Positions 36,695 to 45,218 of a stretch of DNA of 64,000 nt are shown here, one piece after another. The notes below the pieces were generated by a model. The model was not told the origin of the DNA and made no database searches. It saw nothing but the letters and a program-made list of their open reading frames with translations. The translations under genes and the position numbers were made by a program. This DNA comes from Nocardioides okcheonensis. Its GTDB lineage: Bacteria; Actinomycetota; Actinomycetes; Propionibacteriales; Nocardioidaceae. Within the stretch, counting starts at the first letter, position 1, and each line of letters opens with the position of its first letter. The DNA lies in NCBI RefSeq assembly GCF_020991065.1, contig NZ_CP087710.1, forward strand, positions 3,658,001-3,722,000, given 5' to 3'.

Positions 36695-37843
36695 TCACAG
36701 CCCCAGCATCCGGCCGATGATCTCCTTCTGGATCTCGGTGGTGCCGCCGTAGATGGTCTGGATGCGGGAGTCGGTGTAGGCCTTCGAGATCGGGTACTCG
36801 TCCATGTAGCCGTAGCCCCCGTGCAGCTGGACGCCCGCGTCGACCACGCGCTTCTGCAGCTCGGTGGTCCACCACTTCGCCATCGAGGCGAGCGCGGTGT
36901 CGACCGTGCCGGCGTTGAGCCGCAGCACGCAGTCGTTGATGAAGACCCGGGCGATGTGGGCCTCGGTGGCCATCTCGGCGAGCACGAAGCGGTTGTGCTG
37001 GAACTTCCCGATCGGCCGGCCGAAGGCCTCGCGCTCCTTGGCGTAGGCCAGGCACAGGTCGAGGACGTGCTCGATCGCGGCGACGGCGATGCAGCCGATC
37101 GAGACGCGCTCCTGCGGCAGGTTCTCCATCAGGTAGACGAAGCCGCGGCCCTCCTCGCCGAGGAGGTTCTCCTTCGGCACCCGCACGTCGGTGAACGACA
37201 GCTCGGCGGTGTCCTGGGCGTGCAGGCCCATCTTGGCAAGGTTGCGGCCACGCTCGAAGCCCTCCATGCCGCGCTCGACGACGAGCAGCGAGATGCCCTG
37301 GTGGCCGGCCTCGGGGTCCGTCCGGCAGACCACGACCACCAGGTCGGACAGGATGCCGTTGGAGATGAAGGTCTTCGACCCGTTGAGGACGTAGTGGTCG
37401 CCCGCGTCGACCGCCGTCGTGCGGATGCCCTGGAGGTCGGACCCGGCGCCGGGCTCGGTCATCGCGATCGCGGTGACGATGTCGCCGGACACGCAGCCGG
37501 GCAGCCAGCGCTGCTTCTGCTCGTCGGTCCCGAGCGAGGAGAGGTAGGGGACGATGATGTCGGTGTGGACGGCGAACCCGGGCCCGGAGGCGCCGGCCCG
37601 TGCGGCCTCCTCGCTGAGCACCATGTTGTAGCGGAAGTCCTTGATGCCCGCGCCTCCGTAGGCCTCCTCGACGTCGAAGCACAACAGCCCCCGCTCGCCG
37701 GCGCGACGCCACACCTCGCGGTCGACGACACCGGCCTCCTCCCACGCGGCGTGGTGGGGCGTCACCTCCTTGTCGAAGAAGGCGCGCGCGACGGCGCGGA
37801 AGTCCTCGTGCTCCTGCTCCAGGATGCTGGGGCGGTCAGGCAT
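36695..37843 (-). CDS. Acyl-CoA dehydrogenase
   Basis: A 382-residue flavoenzyme that introduces a double bond into acyl-CoA thioesters. It has the N-terminal helices, AIAMTEPGAGSDLQGI (substrate and FAD binding), the beta-domain with FISNGILSDLVVVVCRTD, the family motif ERVSIGCIAVAAIEHVLDLCLAYAKEREAFGRPI, and the C-terminal LHGGYGYMDEYPISKAYTDSRI. The catalytic Glu is probably in YGGTTEIQKEIIG. Its start overlaps the 3' end of the MpaB-like gene by 8 nt, so it is the last gene of a three-gene operon with the LLM oxidoreductase at the promoter end. Confidence 0.95.
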   Translation of the reverse strand: MPDRPSILEQEHEDFRAVARAFFDKEVTPHHAAWEEAGVVDREVWRRAGERGLLCFDVEEAYGGAGIKDFRYNMVLSEEAARAGASGPGFAVHTDIIVPYLSSLGTDEQKQRWLPGCVSGDIVTAIAMTEPGAGSDLQGIRTTAVDAGDHYVLNGSKTFISNGILSDLVVVVCRTDPEAGHQGISLLVVERGMEGFERGRNLAKMGLHAQDTAELSFTDVRVPKENLLGEEGRGFVYLMENLPQERVSIGCIAVAAIEHVLDLCLAYAKEREAFGRPIGKFQHNRFVLAEMATEAHIARVFINDCVLRLNAGTVDTALASMAKWWTTELQKRVVDAGVQLHGGYGYMDEYPISKAYTDSRIQTIYGGTTEIQKEIIGRMLGL

Positions 37844-38726
37844 GGCGTGGGGTTCCGTTCAGGTCGTCGAGCATGGACAGCGGGCCGAGGTCGGCCAGGG
37901 TGTGGCCGCCGGGATAGGTCGTGGGGCGGTGGACGTACGCCGTGCGGCGCGGGGGCGCGAGCCGCAGCAGCCGGCCGCGCAGCCGCAGCCCGTCGCGGAC
38001 CGCGCGCACGAACCAGCGCGGCTGCCGCGGCAGGCCGAGGACCTCGCGCAGCGGCTCGTCCATCACCGCGATCGTCACCCGTCGCAGCAGCGGGCGCAGC
38101 GGCGCGGGCGACGTCTCCTTCGCGATCCGGATCGAGGCCTCCGCGAGCCGGGTCGCCTCCGGCGTGGGGGTGAAGTGCCGTCGCTCGTGGTCGAGGAGCA
38201 GGGCGAGGTAGCCGTCGTAGGTCGTGGGCAGGTCCTTGAGCCCCATCAGCTCACCGAAGCGGGTGGTGACCTTGGTGATCGCGGCCAGCTCGTGGGGGTC
38301 GAGTCGGCGCCAGCCGTAGGCCTCGATCCAGCGCACCGGGCCGACGATGGTGGTCGCGAGGACGTACGCGAAGTCCTCGGCCGCGATGTCGTAGTGGCCG
38401 TGGATCCGGTTGAGCCGGCGCAGCGCGGCGTGCGAGCGCGGCGAGTCGATGCCGTCGAGCGTGGCCTCCTGGCCGATCAGGATGGTGTCGTCGTAGCGCT
38501 TGACGCCGTGGTCCTCGAACTCGCGGGTGTGGTCGAGCAGCCGCGCGATCGAGGGGATGCCGTAGTCGCGCAGGAACGCGATGCCGGTGCCCTGGGAGTA
38601 GTCCCAGGGGAACTCGAAGCGGGCCGTCAGCCGCAGGATCTCGTCGTGGTCGACCTCCGGGTCCAGCGTCCGGATCCGGTGGAGGTTCGCCAGGCGCCGG
38701 GAGCGGCGCGGGCTCAGGACACCCAT
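37836..38726 (-). CDS. MpaB-like (DUF2236) oxygenase family protein
   Basis: A 296-residue protein with the DUF2236/MpaB pattern: FEFPWDYSQGTGIAFLRDYGIPSIARLL, FEDHGVKRYDDTILIGQEATLDG and AEDFAYVLATTIVGPVRWIEAYGW. Members include mycophenolic-acid side-chain cleaving MpaB and relatives of the rubber-cleaving latex-clearing protein; several bind haem. Likely a membrane-associated oxygenase-like enzyme of lipid breakdown, though the reaction is unknown. The ATG at 38726 overlaps the LLM gene end by 13 nt and its own end overlaps the acyl-CoA dehydrogenase start, indicating tight coupling. Confidence 0.82.
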   Translation of the reverse strand: MGVLSPRRSRRLANLHRIRTLDPEVDHDEILRLTARFEFPWDYSQGTGIAFLRDYGIPSIARLLDHTREFEDHGVKRYDDTILIGQEATLDGIDSPRSHAALRRLNRIHGHYDIAAEDFAYVLATTIVGPVRWIEAYGWRRLDPHELAAITKVTTRFGELMGLKDLPTTYDGYLALLLDHERRHFTPTPEATRLAEASIRIAKETSPAPLRPLLRRVTIAVMDEPLREVLGLPRQPRWFVRAVRDGLRLRGRLLRLAPPRRTAYVHRPTTYPGGHTLADLGPLSMLDDLNGTPRHA

Positions 38727-39754
38727 TCCTTCACCTGGGCCACGGTGGCGGCCGGGTCGTCGCTGACGGGGGTGATGTTGAGGTCGGTCACACCGGCCTC
38801 GCGGAAGGCGGCGATCCGCTCCTTGACGTACGACTCCGGCCCGACGAGGTTGGCGGCCTCGAGCCACTCGGTCGGCACCAGCGCCTCGGCCTCCTTCTTC
38901 TTCCCCGAGAGGTAGAGGTCCTGGATCCTCTCCGCCTCCTCCTCGTAGCCGTAGGCGCGGGCGACGTCGTTGTAGAAGTTCTTGCCCTTCGCGCCCATGC
39001 CGCCGACGTAGAGCGCGAAGATCGGCCGCGCGAAGTCGAGCAGCGCCTTGGTGTCGGCCCCCTCACCGATCGCGAGCATGCCGCCGGCCATCACCTGCAG
39101 CGGGCCGAGGCCGTCGAGCCGCTTGGCGTTGCCGGCCGCGAGCGCGTCGCCCCAGACCAGGTGGGCCTTCTCGGGGTGGAAGAGGTGGGGGATCCAGCCG
39201 TCGGCGATCTCGGCGGTCTGCTCGACGTTCTTCGGGCCGAGCGAGGCGATCCAGATCGGGATGGTGTCGCGCTCGACCTTCGTGAGGATCTTGAGCGGCT
39301 TGCCCAGCCCGGTGACCGCTCCGTGCTCCTTGGTCAGGGGCAGGTGGAAGACGCCGTCGGAGGTGAGCGGCTCGCGCCTCAGCCCGCGCCGGACGAGGTC
39401 GACGACCTCCGCGGTGCGGGCCATCGGCTTCGCGTAGGGCACGCCGTGGAACCCCTCGATGACCTGCGGGCCGCTCACGCCGAGGCCGAGGATCGCGCGC
39501 CCCTGGCTGACGTTGTCGAGTCCGGCGGCCGTCTGCAGCAGCGCGCCCGGCGTGCGGGAGTAGATGTTGAGGATCCCCGACCCGATCTGCACGGTCTCGG
39601 TCTTCGCCGCGAGGTAGCCCATGAGCGTGGGGGAGTCGAAGCCGTACGCCTCCGCGACCCACACGCTGTCGAGACCTGCGCGCTCCAGCGCGACCACGTC
39701 GTCGGCGGCCTTGCGGGGGTTGCCGTCGTACATCAGCAGGGTGGCGAGGCGCAT
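38714..39754 (-). CDS. LLM-class F420-dependent oxidoreductase
   Basis: A 346-residue luciferase-like TIM-barrel enzyme of the F420-dependent type. Features are the first strand RLATLLMYDG, VWVAEAYGFDSPTLMGYLAAKTETVQIGSGILNIYSRTP, AILGLGVSGPQVIEGFHG and PIWIASLGPKNVEQTAEIADGWIPHLFHPE. These enzymes use the deazaflavin F420 for hydride transfer to hydroxy, keto or ene compounds. It heads the operon with MpaB-like and acyl-CoA dehydrogenase genes. The ATG follows CACGAT by 6 nt and a perfect palindrome overlaps this promoter, so expression is probably under a TetR-like repressor. Confidence 0.93.
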   Translation of the reverse strand: MRLATLLMYDGNPRKAADDVVALERAGLDSVWVAEAYGFDSPTLMGYLAAKTETVQIGSGILNIYSRTPGALLQTAAGLDNVSQGRAILGLGVSGPQVIEGFHGVPYAKPMARTAEVVDLVRRGLRREPLTSDGVFHLPLTKEHGAVTGLGKPLKILTKVERDTIPIWIASLGPKNVEQTAEIADGWIPHLFHPEKAHLVWGDALAAGNAKRLDGLGPLQVMAGGMLAIGEGADTKALLDFARPIFALYVGGMGAKGKNFYNDVARAYGYEEEAERIQDLYLSGKKKEAEALVPTEWLEAANLVGPESYVKERIAAFREAGVTDLNITPVSDDPAATVAQVKEWVS

Positions 39755-39763
39755 GCCGCAATC

Positions 39764-39782
39764 GTGACAGTTTCACTGTCAC
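39764..39782. promoter_or_regulatory. Perfect 19-bp operator palindrome over the LLM operon promoter
   Basis: GTGACAGT, TTC, ACTGTCAC. On the minus strand the -10-like CACGAT (39761-39766) overlaps its edge and ends 6 nt before the ATG; TTGTGA upstream may be the -35. The form is that of TetR-family operators controlling fatty-acid or sterol genes. Confidence 0.65.
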
Positions 39783-39808
39783 AATGGAAGGGCCGCGCTG
39801 CCTGCTGA

Positions 39809-39946
39809 GCGGTGTCCCACCCACATTCTCGGCGTCGCGAAGGTGGGTCAGTCACCGCTCGCAGGCGTGTCCCCGCGCGACACGCGGGCGAGCGGTGTCC
39901 CACCCACCTTTTCCGCACCAGGACTGTGGCTCACGCACCGCTCGCC
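39809..39946. repeat. Two palindromic elements of the 57-kb repeat family
   Basis: Copy A (39809-39867, forward) and copy B (39892-39946, reverse) each start or end in AGCGGTG and CACCGCTCG and contain the inner AAGGTGGG or CACCTTTTCC blocks found in the array at 57115-57580. Each can fold into a hairpin. They lie between the LLM operon promoter and the end of the gene at 39954. Confidence 0.65.
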
Positions 39947-39953
39947 CTGCGGC

Positions 39954-40907
39954 TCAGCGCCGCAGCTCGTCGAGGATCCGCTGGGCACGCGGCGAGGGGT
40001 ACCAGGCCAGCGGCCGCTCGTGGTCCGGAGCGGTCAGCGGGCGCCGCGCGACGAGCTCGTGGCACCAGCCGTCGACCGAGACGAGGTCGCCCCAGGCGGT
40101 GCGACCGACCAGCGACTGGGCGTAGAGCGCGTCGTCCCCGCCCGGGCAGTCGTACCTGCCCGGGTCCCCGAGCGGCTCGGCCCGACGCTCGAGGTCGGCC
40201 GTCAGCACGGCGAGTGCCGCGGACGGGACGCGCACCGGCCCGCGGAACGGCGGCAGCTCGCGGGCGTCCGGTCGCCAGCAGGACACCGCGACGACCATGT
40301 CCGCGGCCGACCCGGTGAGGGAGTACGGCGTCGGCGGGTCGTCGGCCGGGCAGTCCGGCACCGGTGGCAGTGCGGTCGGGGCGTCCTGCCCCTCACGCTG
40401 CTCCTCGACGAGGGCGAGAGCCGTCTCCAGGACCTCGCTCGCTCCGTACCACCGCCCGACCCCGAGGGTCACGAAGCCGCAGCCTGCGGTGTCACCCTCG
40501 ATCCGGGCGTAGCGGTCGCGGGAGAACCGCAGCACCAGGTCGTAGCCCCAGCCGGCCTGCATCGTGCAGGCCACGTCCTCGACCGGCGCCTCCTCGAGGC
40601 CGTCGAGCACGTCGCGCAAGCGGGACAGGTCGCCCTCGACCAGGTCGGTGGGTGCCGTCCAGGGCATCGAGCTGTCGTCGCGCGCGCACACCAGCATCGC
40701 CAGCGGCTCGGCGTCGAGCGGGACCACCGGCAGCTGGGTCACGTCGGTGTCGCAGGTCAGCTCGCCGCTGATCGCGTAGGCGCGGTCGACGTCCGAGCGC
40801 GGCGGCGCCGGCGGGTCCGCGCCGAGCGCCGAGACCAGCGCGACCACGGGCAGCACCAGCGCCAGCAGCGCGAGCGCGCCGACCACGAGCGTCCCCCGTC
40901 CCCTCAT
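39954..40907 (-). CDS. Exported or membrane-anchored protein of unknown function
   Basis: A 317-residue protein with one N-terminal hydrophobic helix (about residues 5-28, TLVVGALALLALVLPVVALVSAL) and then a soluble outside domain rich in Cys (TCDTD, VCARDD, ACTMQAG, DCPADD, CWRPD, DCPGGD, WCHE). The paired Cys suggest disulfides. I do not recognise the family. The ATG at 40907 follows CATGCT by 6 nt; an upstream GTG at 40952 would add 15 residues. It sits downstream of the ABC exporter genes on the same strand, 55 nt away. Confidence 0.65.
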   Translation of the reverse strand: MRGRGTLVVGALALLALVLPVVALVSALGADPPAPPRSDVDRAYAISGELTCDTDVTQLPVVPLDAEPLAMLVCARDDSSMPWTAPTDLVEGDLSRLRDVLDGLEEAPVEDVACTMQAGWGYDLVLRFSRDRYARIEGDTAGCGFVTLGVGRWYGASEVLETALALVEEQREGQDAPTALPPVPDCPADDPPTPYSLTGSAADMVVAVSCWRPDARELPPFRGPVRVPSAALAVLTADLERRAEPLGDPGRYDCPGGDDALYAQSLVGRTAWGDLVSVDGWCHELVARRPLTAPDHERPLAWYPSPRAQRILDELRR

Positions 40908-40962
40908 GCGCCGAGCATGCCGCGTCGCGGCGGCGGTGTGCTGGTCCGACACCGAACCGTGA

Positions 40963-42711
40963 TCAGCCCTTCCCGTGCCACGACTCCCAGAGCGAGGCGT
41001 ACGACCCGCCCGCCTCGACGAGCTCGTCGTGCGAGCCGAGCTCGGCGATGACGCCGTCCTCCACCACCGCGACCCGGTCGGCGTCGTGGGCGGAGAAGAG
41101 CCGGTGGGCGATCGCGATGACCGTACGTCCCTCCAGCACCCGCGCGAGCGAGCGCTCGAGGTGACGGGCGGCGCGGGGGTCGATGAGCGACGTGGCCTCG
41201 TCGAGGACCAGCGTGTGCGGGTCGGCCAGCACCAGCCGGGCCAGCGCGACCTGCTGGGCCTGCGCCGCGCTCAGGCTGCGACCGCCGGAGCCGACGAGCG
41301 TGTCCAGCCCCTCGGGCAGCGCCAGCGCCCAGTCGCGGGCGTCCACGGCGTCGAGCGCGTCCAGCACCTGAGCGTCGTCGGCCTCGGGGCGGGCGAGCAC
41401 CAGGTTCTCGCGCAGCGTGCCGACGAAGACGTGGTGCTCCTGGGTCACCAGCGCGACGTGGCCGCGCAGGTCGTCGAGCGGCAGCTCGACCAGCCCGACG
41501 TCGCCGACCGTGACGCTGCCGGTGCGCGGCGGGTGGATGCCGGCCAGCAGCCGGCCCAGGGTGGACTTCCCGGCGCCGGACGGGCCGACCATCGCGATCC
41601 GCTCGCCGACCCCGACGTCGAGGTCGACGCCGTGCAGCACGTCGCGGCCCTCGACGTAGGCGAAGCGCACGTCCTCGGCGTCGAGCTTCTCCGAGGCCGG
41701 TTCGCGGCCGGACACGGAGCGGTCGTCGGGCACCTGCGCGACGCCGAGCAGCCGGGACAGCGCAGCCGCGCCGAGCTGGAGCTCGTCGAGGATCGAGACC
41801 AGCCGGTCGACCGGGTCGATGAGCATCTGGACGTAGAGCGTCGCGGTGGTGACCTCGCCGAGGGTCACCTCGCCGCGGGCGTAGAGCCAGCCGCCGAAGA
41901 GCAGCGTCCCGACGACCGGCAGCAGGTAGCTCAGCTCCATGCTCGGGAAGAACCGGGTGCGCAGGTGGAGCGTGTAGCGCTCGGCCGCGAAGGACGCGCG
42001 GCAGTCGTCGTCGCCCTGCTGGACCCGCTTGGCTCCCAGCCCGAGCGCCTCGACGGTGCGCGAGCCCTCGACGGTCTCCGAGAGCGTCGTGGTGATCTGG
42101 GAGTACGACGCGGTCTCGGCGAGGTAGCCGTCCTTGGCGCGCGCGAGGTACCACCGCAGGCCGACCACCAGCGGCGGCATCGCCAGCAGGCAGGGCAGGA
42201 ACACCCACCAGCCCACCGACAGCGCCGCGGCGAAGGTGAGCACCGCGGTGACCACGGCGATGGTCCACTCCGGCAGCGCCCAGCGCACCGACCACCCGAG
42301 CCGGTCGATGTCGGAGCCGGTGCGGGTCAGCAGGTCGCCGGAGCCGGCCGCCTCGACGGTGCCGACGGGCAGCGCCAGCGTGTTGGCCACGAAGTCCTCG
42401 CGGAGCTCGGCCAGGACCAGCTCGCCCATCACCTGCGAGCGGTAGCGGGCGTAGCGGGTCAGCACCGACTGCGCGACCAGGAAGACCGCCAGCAGCACCA
42501 CGATCCGGTCGACGTGGGCGCGGGTGGTGCCCTCCTCGACGGCCTGCACCAGGTCGCCGAGCAGCCGGGGAGCGGCGAGCGCGGTCAGCGCTGCGAGCAC
42601 GTGGAGCCCGAGCGCGCTCCACAGCAGGAACGGGTGGCGGTGGGCGACCTGGCCGACGTAGCGGCGCACCGCACGACCGTCCGCGATCGGCAGCCTCGTC
42701 GTCACGCTCAT
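40963..42711 (-). CDS. ABC exporter half-transporter with intact Walker motifs, degenerate signature
   Basis: A 582-residue type IV exporter subunit: six membrane helices (residues about 20-330), then an ATPase domain. Walker A GPSGAGKST (about 376-384), Walker B LVLDEATS and switch His in AIAHRL are intact. The ABC signature, usually LSGGQ, reads LSAAQAQQ (about 480-487) and should not complete an ATP site. Its partner at 42708 shows the opposite pattern, so together they form a heterodimer with one working ATP site. The ATG overlaps the partner's stop by 4 nt. Exported substrate unknown. Confidence 0.9.
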   Translation of the reverse strand: MSVTTRLPIADGRAVRRYVGQVAHRHPFLLWSALGLHVLAALTALAAPRLLGDLVQAVEEGTTRAHVDRIVVLLAVFLVAQSVLTRYARYRSQVMGELVLAELREDFVANTLALPVGTVEAAGSGDLLTRTGSDIDRLGWSVRWALPEWTIAVVTAVLTFAAALSVGWWVFLPCLLAMPPLVVGLRWYLARAKDGYLAETASYSQITTTLSETVEGSRTVEALGLGAKRVQQGDDDCRASFAAERYTLHLRTRFFPSMELSYLLPVVGTLLFGGWLYARGEVTLGEVTTATLYVQMLIDPVDRLVSILDELQLGAAALSRLLGVAQVPDDRSVSGREPASEKLDAEDVRFAYVEGRDVLHGVDLDVGVGERIAMVGPSGAGKSTLGRLLAGIHPPRTGSVTVGDVGLVELPLDDLRGHVALVTQEHHVFVGTLRENLVLARPEADDAQVLDALDAVDARDWALALPEGLDTLVGSGGRSLSAAQAQQVALARLVLADPHTLVLDEATSLIDPRAARHLERSLARVLEGRTVIAIAHRLFSAHDADRVAVVEDGVIAELGSHDELVEAGGSYASLWESWHGKG

Positions 42712-44420
42712 GCGCTGACCTCCACGTCGCGCACCACGACGGCGCGGTAGTCCGGGTGGGACGCCAGCAGGTCGGCGTGGGTGCCGGTCGCGACGACCTG
42801 GTCGTCGACGAGGAAGGCGACCTCGTCGACCGCGTCGAGCAGCAGCGGGCTGACGGTCGTGACGACCGTCGTACGACCGGCGCGGTGGGCGCGCAGCCGC
42901 GAGGCGATCCGGGCCTCGGTGTGGGCGTCGACGGCGCTGGTCGGCTCGACGAGGACCAGGACCTCGGGGTCGGCGGTGAGGGCGCGGGCCAGCACCAGCC
43001 GCTGGCGCTGGCCGCCGGAGAAGGAGCGGCCCTTCTCGGTGACGACCGTGTCGAGTCCGTCGGGCAGCGCCTCGAGCACGTCCTCGGCCGAGGCGGTGGC
43101 GATCGCGGCCTCCACGCCGCCGCGACCGTGCTCGTCGAGCCGGTCGCCGAGGCGCCCGGCGAAGAGCGTGGCACCGGTGTCGGACACCATGACCCGCTCG
43201 CGCACCACCGCGTGCGGCAGGGACGTCAGCGGGGTCCCGCCGAGCGACACCTCGTCGTCCTGCTCGGCCGCGCACAGCCCCAGCCGGTCGGCGAGGTGCG
43301 CGGAGTCGTCGGGGCGCTCCGAGACGATCGCGGTGAGGGTGCCGGGGCGTACGCGCAGGCCGGAGCGCGCGTCGCGGAGCTCGGCGAGCGGGGCCGGGGT
43401 GGGCGCGGGGGAGGCCGGCTCGACGACGTCGGGGTCGAGCGCCAGCACGCGGCAGACCCGCGAGGCCGCGACCCGTCCGCGGATCAGCTTGTTGGCGAAC
43501 TCGGTGGCGGTGCGCAGCGGGAGCATGAGGAAGGCGGAGTAGCCGTAGAAGGCGACCAGCTCGCCGGCGCTGATCTCGCCGGCCACCGCCGAGCGGGCGC
43601 CGAGCCAGACGACCAGCACCACGAAGATCCCGGGCAGGAAGACCTGCAGCGCGTCGAGCACCGACTGCAGGCGGGCGACCTCGACGGCGGCGGTCCGGGT
43701 CGCCTGCGACTCACGCCGGTAGCGGCCGAGGAAGACGCCCTCGCCGCCGATGCCGCGCAGCACCCGGAGGCCGCCGACGATGTCGGTGCCGGTGTTGGAC
43801 AGGTCGGAACGCATCTGGCGCTCGGTGGCGCTGCGGGCCTGCAGCGGCTTGAGCAGCGGTCCCATCAGCAGGAGCAGCAGCGGCACGCCGATCAGCACCA
43901 CCAGGCCGAGCTGGACCGAGGTGGTGAGCAGGATCGTCGAGACCAGGAGGAACGACACGATCGCGCCGGAGAACCGGGCGGTCACGTCCATCACGTTGCC
44001 GATGTGGTCGAGGTCGGTGGTGCCGATCGCGATCACCTCGCCGGTGCTGACCTTGCGCGGCAGCGAGCCGCCGAGCCGCACCGACTGGCGCGTGGTCAGC
44101 TGGACGACGCGGTAGGACGCGGTGAGCCAGTTGGTGACCGCGAAGCGGTGGCGCATGATGCCGGTGACGGCCTGCAGCAGGCCGATGCCGAGCATGACGC
44201 CGGCCCAGACGACCAGCTGCTGCTCGTCGCGGGCGGCCACGCCGCGGTCGATCGCCCGACCCAGCACCGCCGGCATCACCGCCTGGCACGACATCCACAC
44301 GATGCCGAAGAACATCCCGCCGAGCAGCGTCTGCCACTGGCCGCGGGCCAGCCACCACAGGAAGCGACCGGGGGTGCGGTGGTCCGCCACTCCTGGATCG
44401 GGGACGGGGAGGCTGCGCAC
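42708..44420 (-). CDS. ABC exporter half-transporter with degenerate ATP-binding motifs, intact signature
   Basis: A 570-residue exporter subunit with six membrane helices and an ATPase domain. At the Walker A position (about residues 363-380) it reads LTAIVSERPDDSAHLADRL, with no GxxGxGKS/T. Walker B ends VLVLVEPTSAVD, with Val in place of Asp, and the switch region reads TTVVTTVSPLL, lacking His. In contrast the signature SFSGGQRQRLVLARAL (about 460) is intact. It can therefore serve only to complete the partner's ATP site. TAGGAT lies 6 nt before the GTG start, so it heads the operon. Confidence 0.9.
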   Translation of the reverse strand: MRSLPVPDPGVADHRTPGRFLWWLARGQWQTLLGGMFFGIVWMSCQAVMPAVLGRAIDRGVAARDEQQLVVWAGVMLGIGLLQAVTGIMRHRFAVTNWLTASYRVVQLTTRQSVRLGGSLPRKVSTGEVIAIGTTDLDHIGNVMDVTARFSGAIVSFLLVSTILLTTSVQLGLVVLIGVPLLLLLMGPLLKPLQARSATERQMRSDLSNTGTDIVGGLRVLRGIGGEGVFLGRYRRESQATRTAAVEVARLQSVLDALQVFLPGIFVVLVVWLGARSAVAGEISAGELVAFYGYSAFLMLPLRTATEFANKLIRGRVAASRVCRVLALDPDVVEPASPAPTPAPLAELRDARSGLRVRPGTLTAIVSERPDDSAHLADRLGLCAAEQDDEVSLGGTPLTSLPHAVVRERVMVSDTGATLFAGRLGDRLDEHGRGGVEAAIATASAEDVLEALPDGLDTVVTEKGRSFSGGQRQRLVLARALTADPEVLVLVEPTSAVDAHTEARIASRLRAHRAGRTTVVTTVSPLLLDAVDEVAFLVDDQVVATGTHADLLASHPDYRAVVVRDVEVSA

Positions 44421-44426
44421 CGAGTG

Positions 44427-44432
44427 ATCCTA
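44427..44432 (-). promoter_or_regulatory. -10 box of the ABC exporter operon (leaderless)
   Basis: On the minus strand TAGGAT, 6 nt, GTG at 44420. Confidence 0.6.
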
Positions 44433-44484
44433 GGTGGGGGCCGACCCGCTCCTCGACCGGTTTTCGACGGCAGGCCTCGGGCCA

Positions 44485-44501
44485 GAGGGACGCGCTCCCT
44501 C
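44485..44501 (-). terminator. Hairpin at the end of the alpha/beta hydrolase gene
   Basis: GAGGGA, CGCGC, TCCCTC: a 6-bp stem overlapping the stop at 44500-44502. No U-run follows; weak. Confidence 0.3.
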
Positions 44502-45168
44502 AGACCTGGACGGACCGCTCGCCTGCGAGCACCGCCGCCACCGCATCCGAGCGGGGGCTCGACCCGAGCAGGGTCGCGGTGACGAAGTCGGCGGCGAGCG
44601 ACTCGAACGTACGGCCCCGGCGCAGCATCGCGTGCCGCCCGCCGACGACCTCGACCCGGCTCACGTCCACCGACGGCCGGGCACGGGCGACGAGGTCGAG
44701 CGACGCCGCGGGACGCGCGATCCGGTCGTCGGTCCCGTGCACGACCAGCACCCTGGCCTCGGTCCGCAGCCGGTCGTCAGGACGCAGCCAGGGGTTGAGC
44801 GCGACCACGGAGCGCACGGCCGGGTCGCCGGCGGCGAGCAGCGCCGCCCGCCCTCCCAGCGAGTGCCCGACGAGGGCCACCGGTAGGTCGCCGTGCAGCT
44901 CGAGGACCCGCTCCAGCGCCCACGCCACGTCCATCACCGGGGTCGTCCGGGAGTCCCAGCCGCGGTGGGAGTTGAGCAGCCGGTGCACCGCCAGGCGCCG
45001 GCCACCGGCCCGGGCGACCCGCCGGGCCACCGGCACCATCCGCAGCACCGACAGCTGCGTCGGGCTGACCGTCGCGTCGTCGCCCCGGGCGGCACCACCG
45101 TGCAGCACCAGGACCACGCCCTCGGGACGCGACGGCGTGCGGACGGGGATCAGGCGGGGACCGGTCAT
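44500..45168 (-). CDS. Alpha/beta hydrolase
   Basis: A 222-residue hydrolase of dienelactone-hydrolase/esterase size. The oxyanion strand VVLVLHGGAARGDD, the nucleophile elbow GHSLGGRAA, the acid in LVVHGTDDRIA and the His in GGRHAMLRRG give a complete Ser-Asp-His triad. No signal peptide is seen. The substrate is unknown. I start at the ATG giving TGPRLIPVRTPSRPEG; the frame is open further upstream but lacks family sequence. It lies 50 nt after the YbaK-like gene on the same strand. Confidence 0.8.
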   Translation of the reverse strand: MTGPRLIPVRTPSRPEGVVLVLHGGAARGDDATVSPTQLSVLRMVPVARRVARAGGRRLAVHRLLNSHRGWDSRTTPVMDVAWALERVLELHGDLPVALVGHSLGGRAALLAAGDPAVRSVVALNPWLRPDDRLRTEARVLVVHGTDDRIARPAASLDLVARARPSVDVSRVEVVGGRHAMLRRGRTFESLAADFVTATLLGSSPRSDAVAAVLAGERSVQV

Positions 45169-45218
45169 GGCGTCCGGCCCGTACCCCCGCCGGGCCGTCC
45201 CATCCCCGGTCGGCACCG

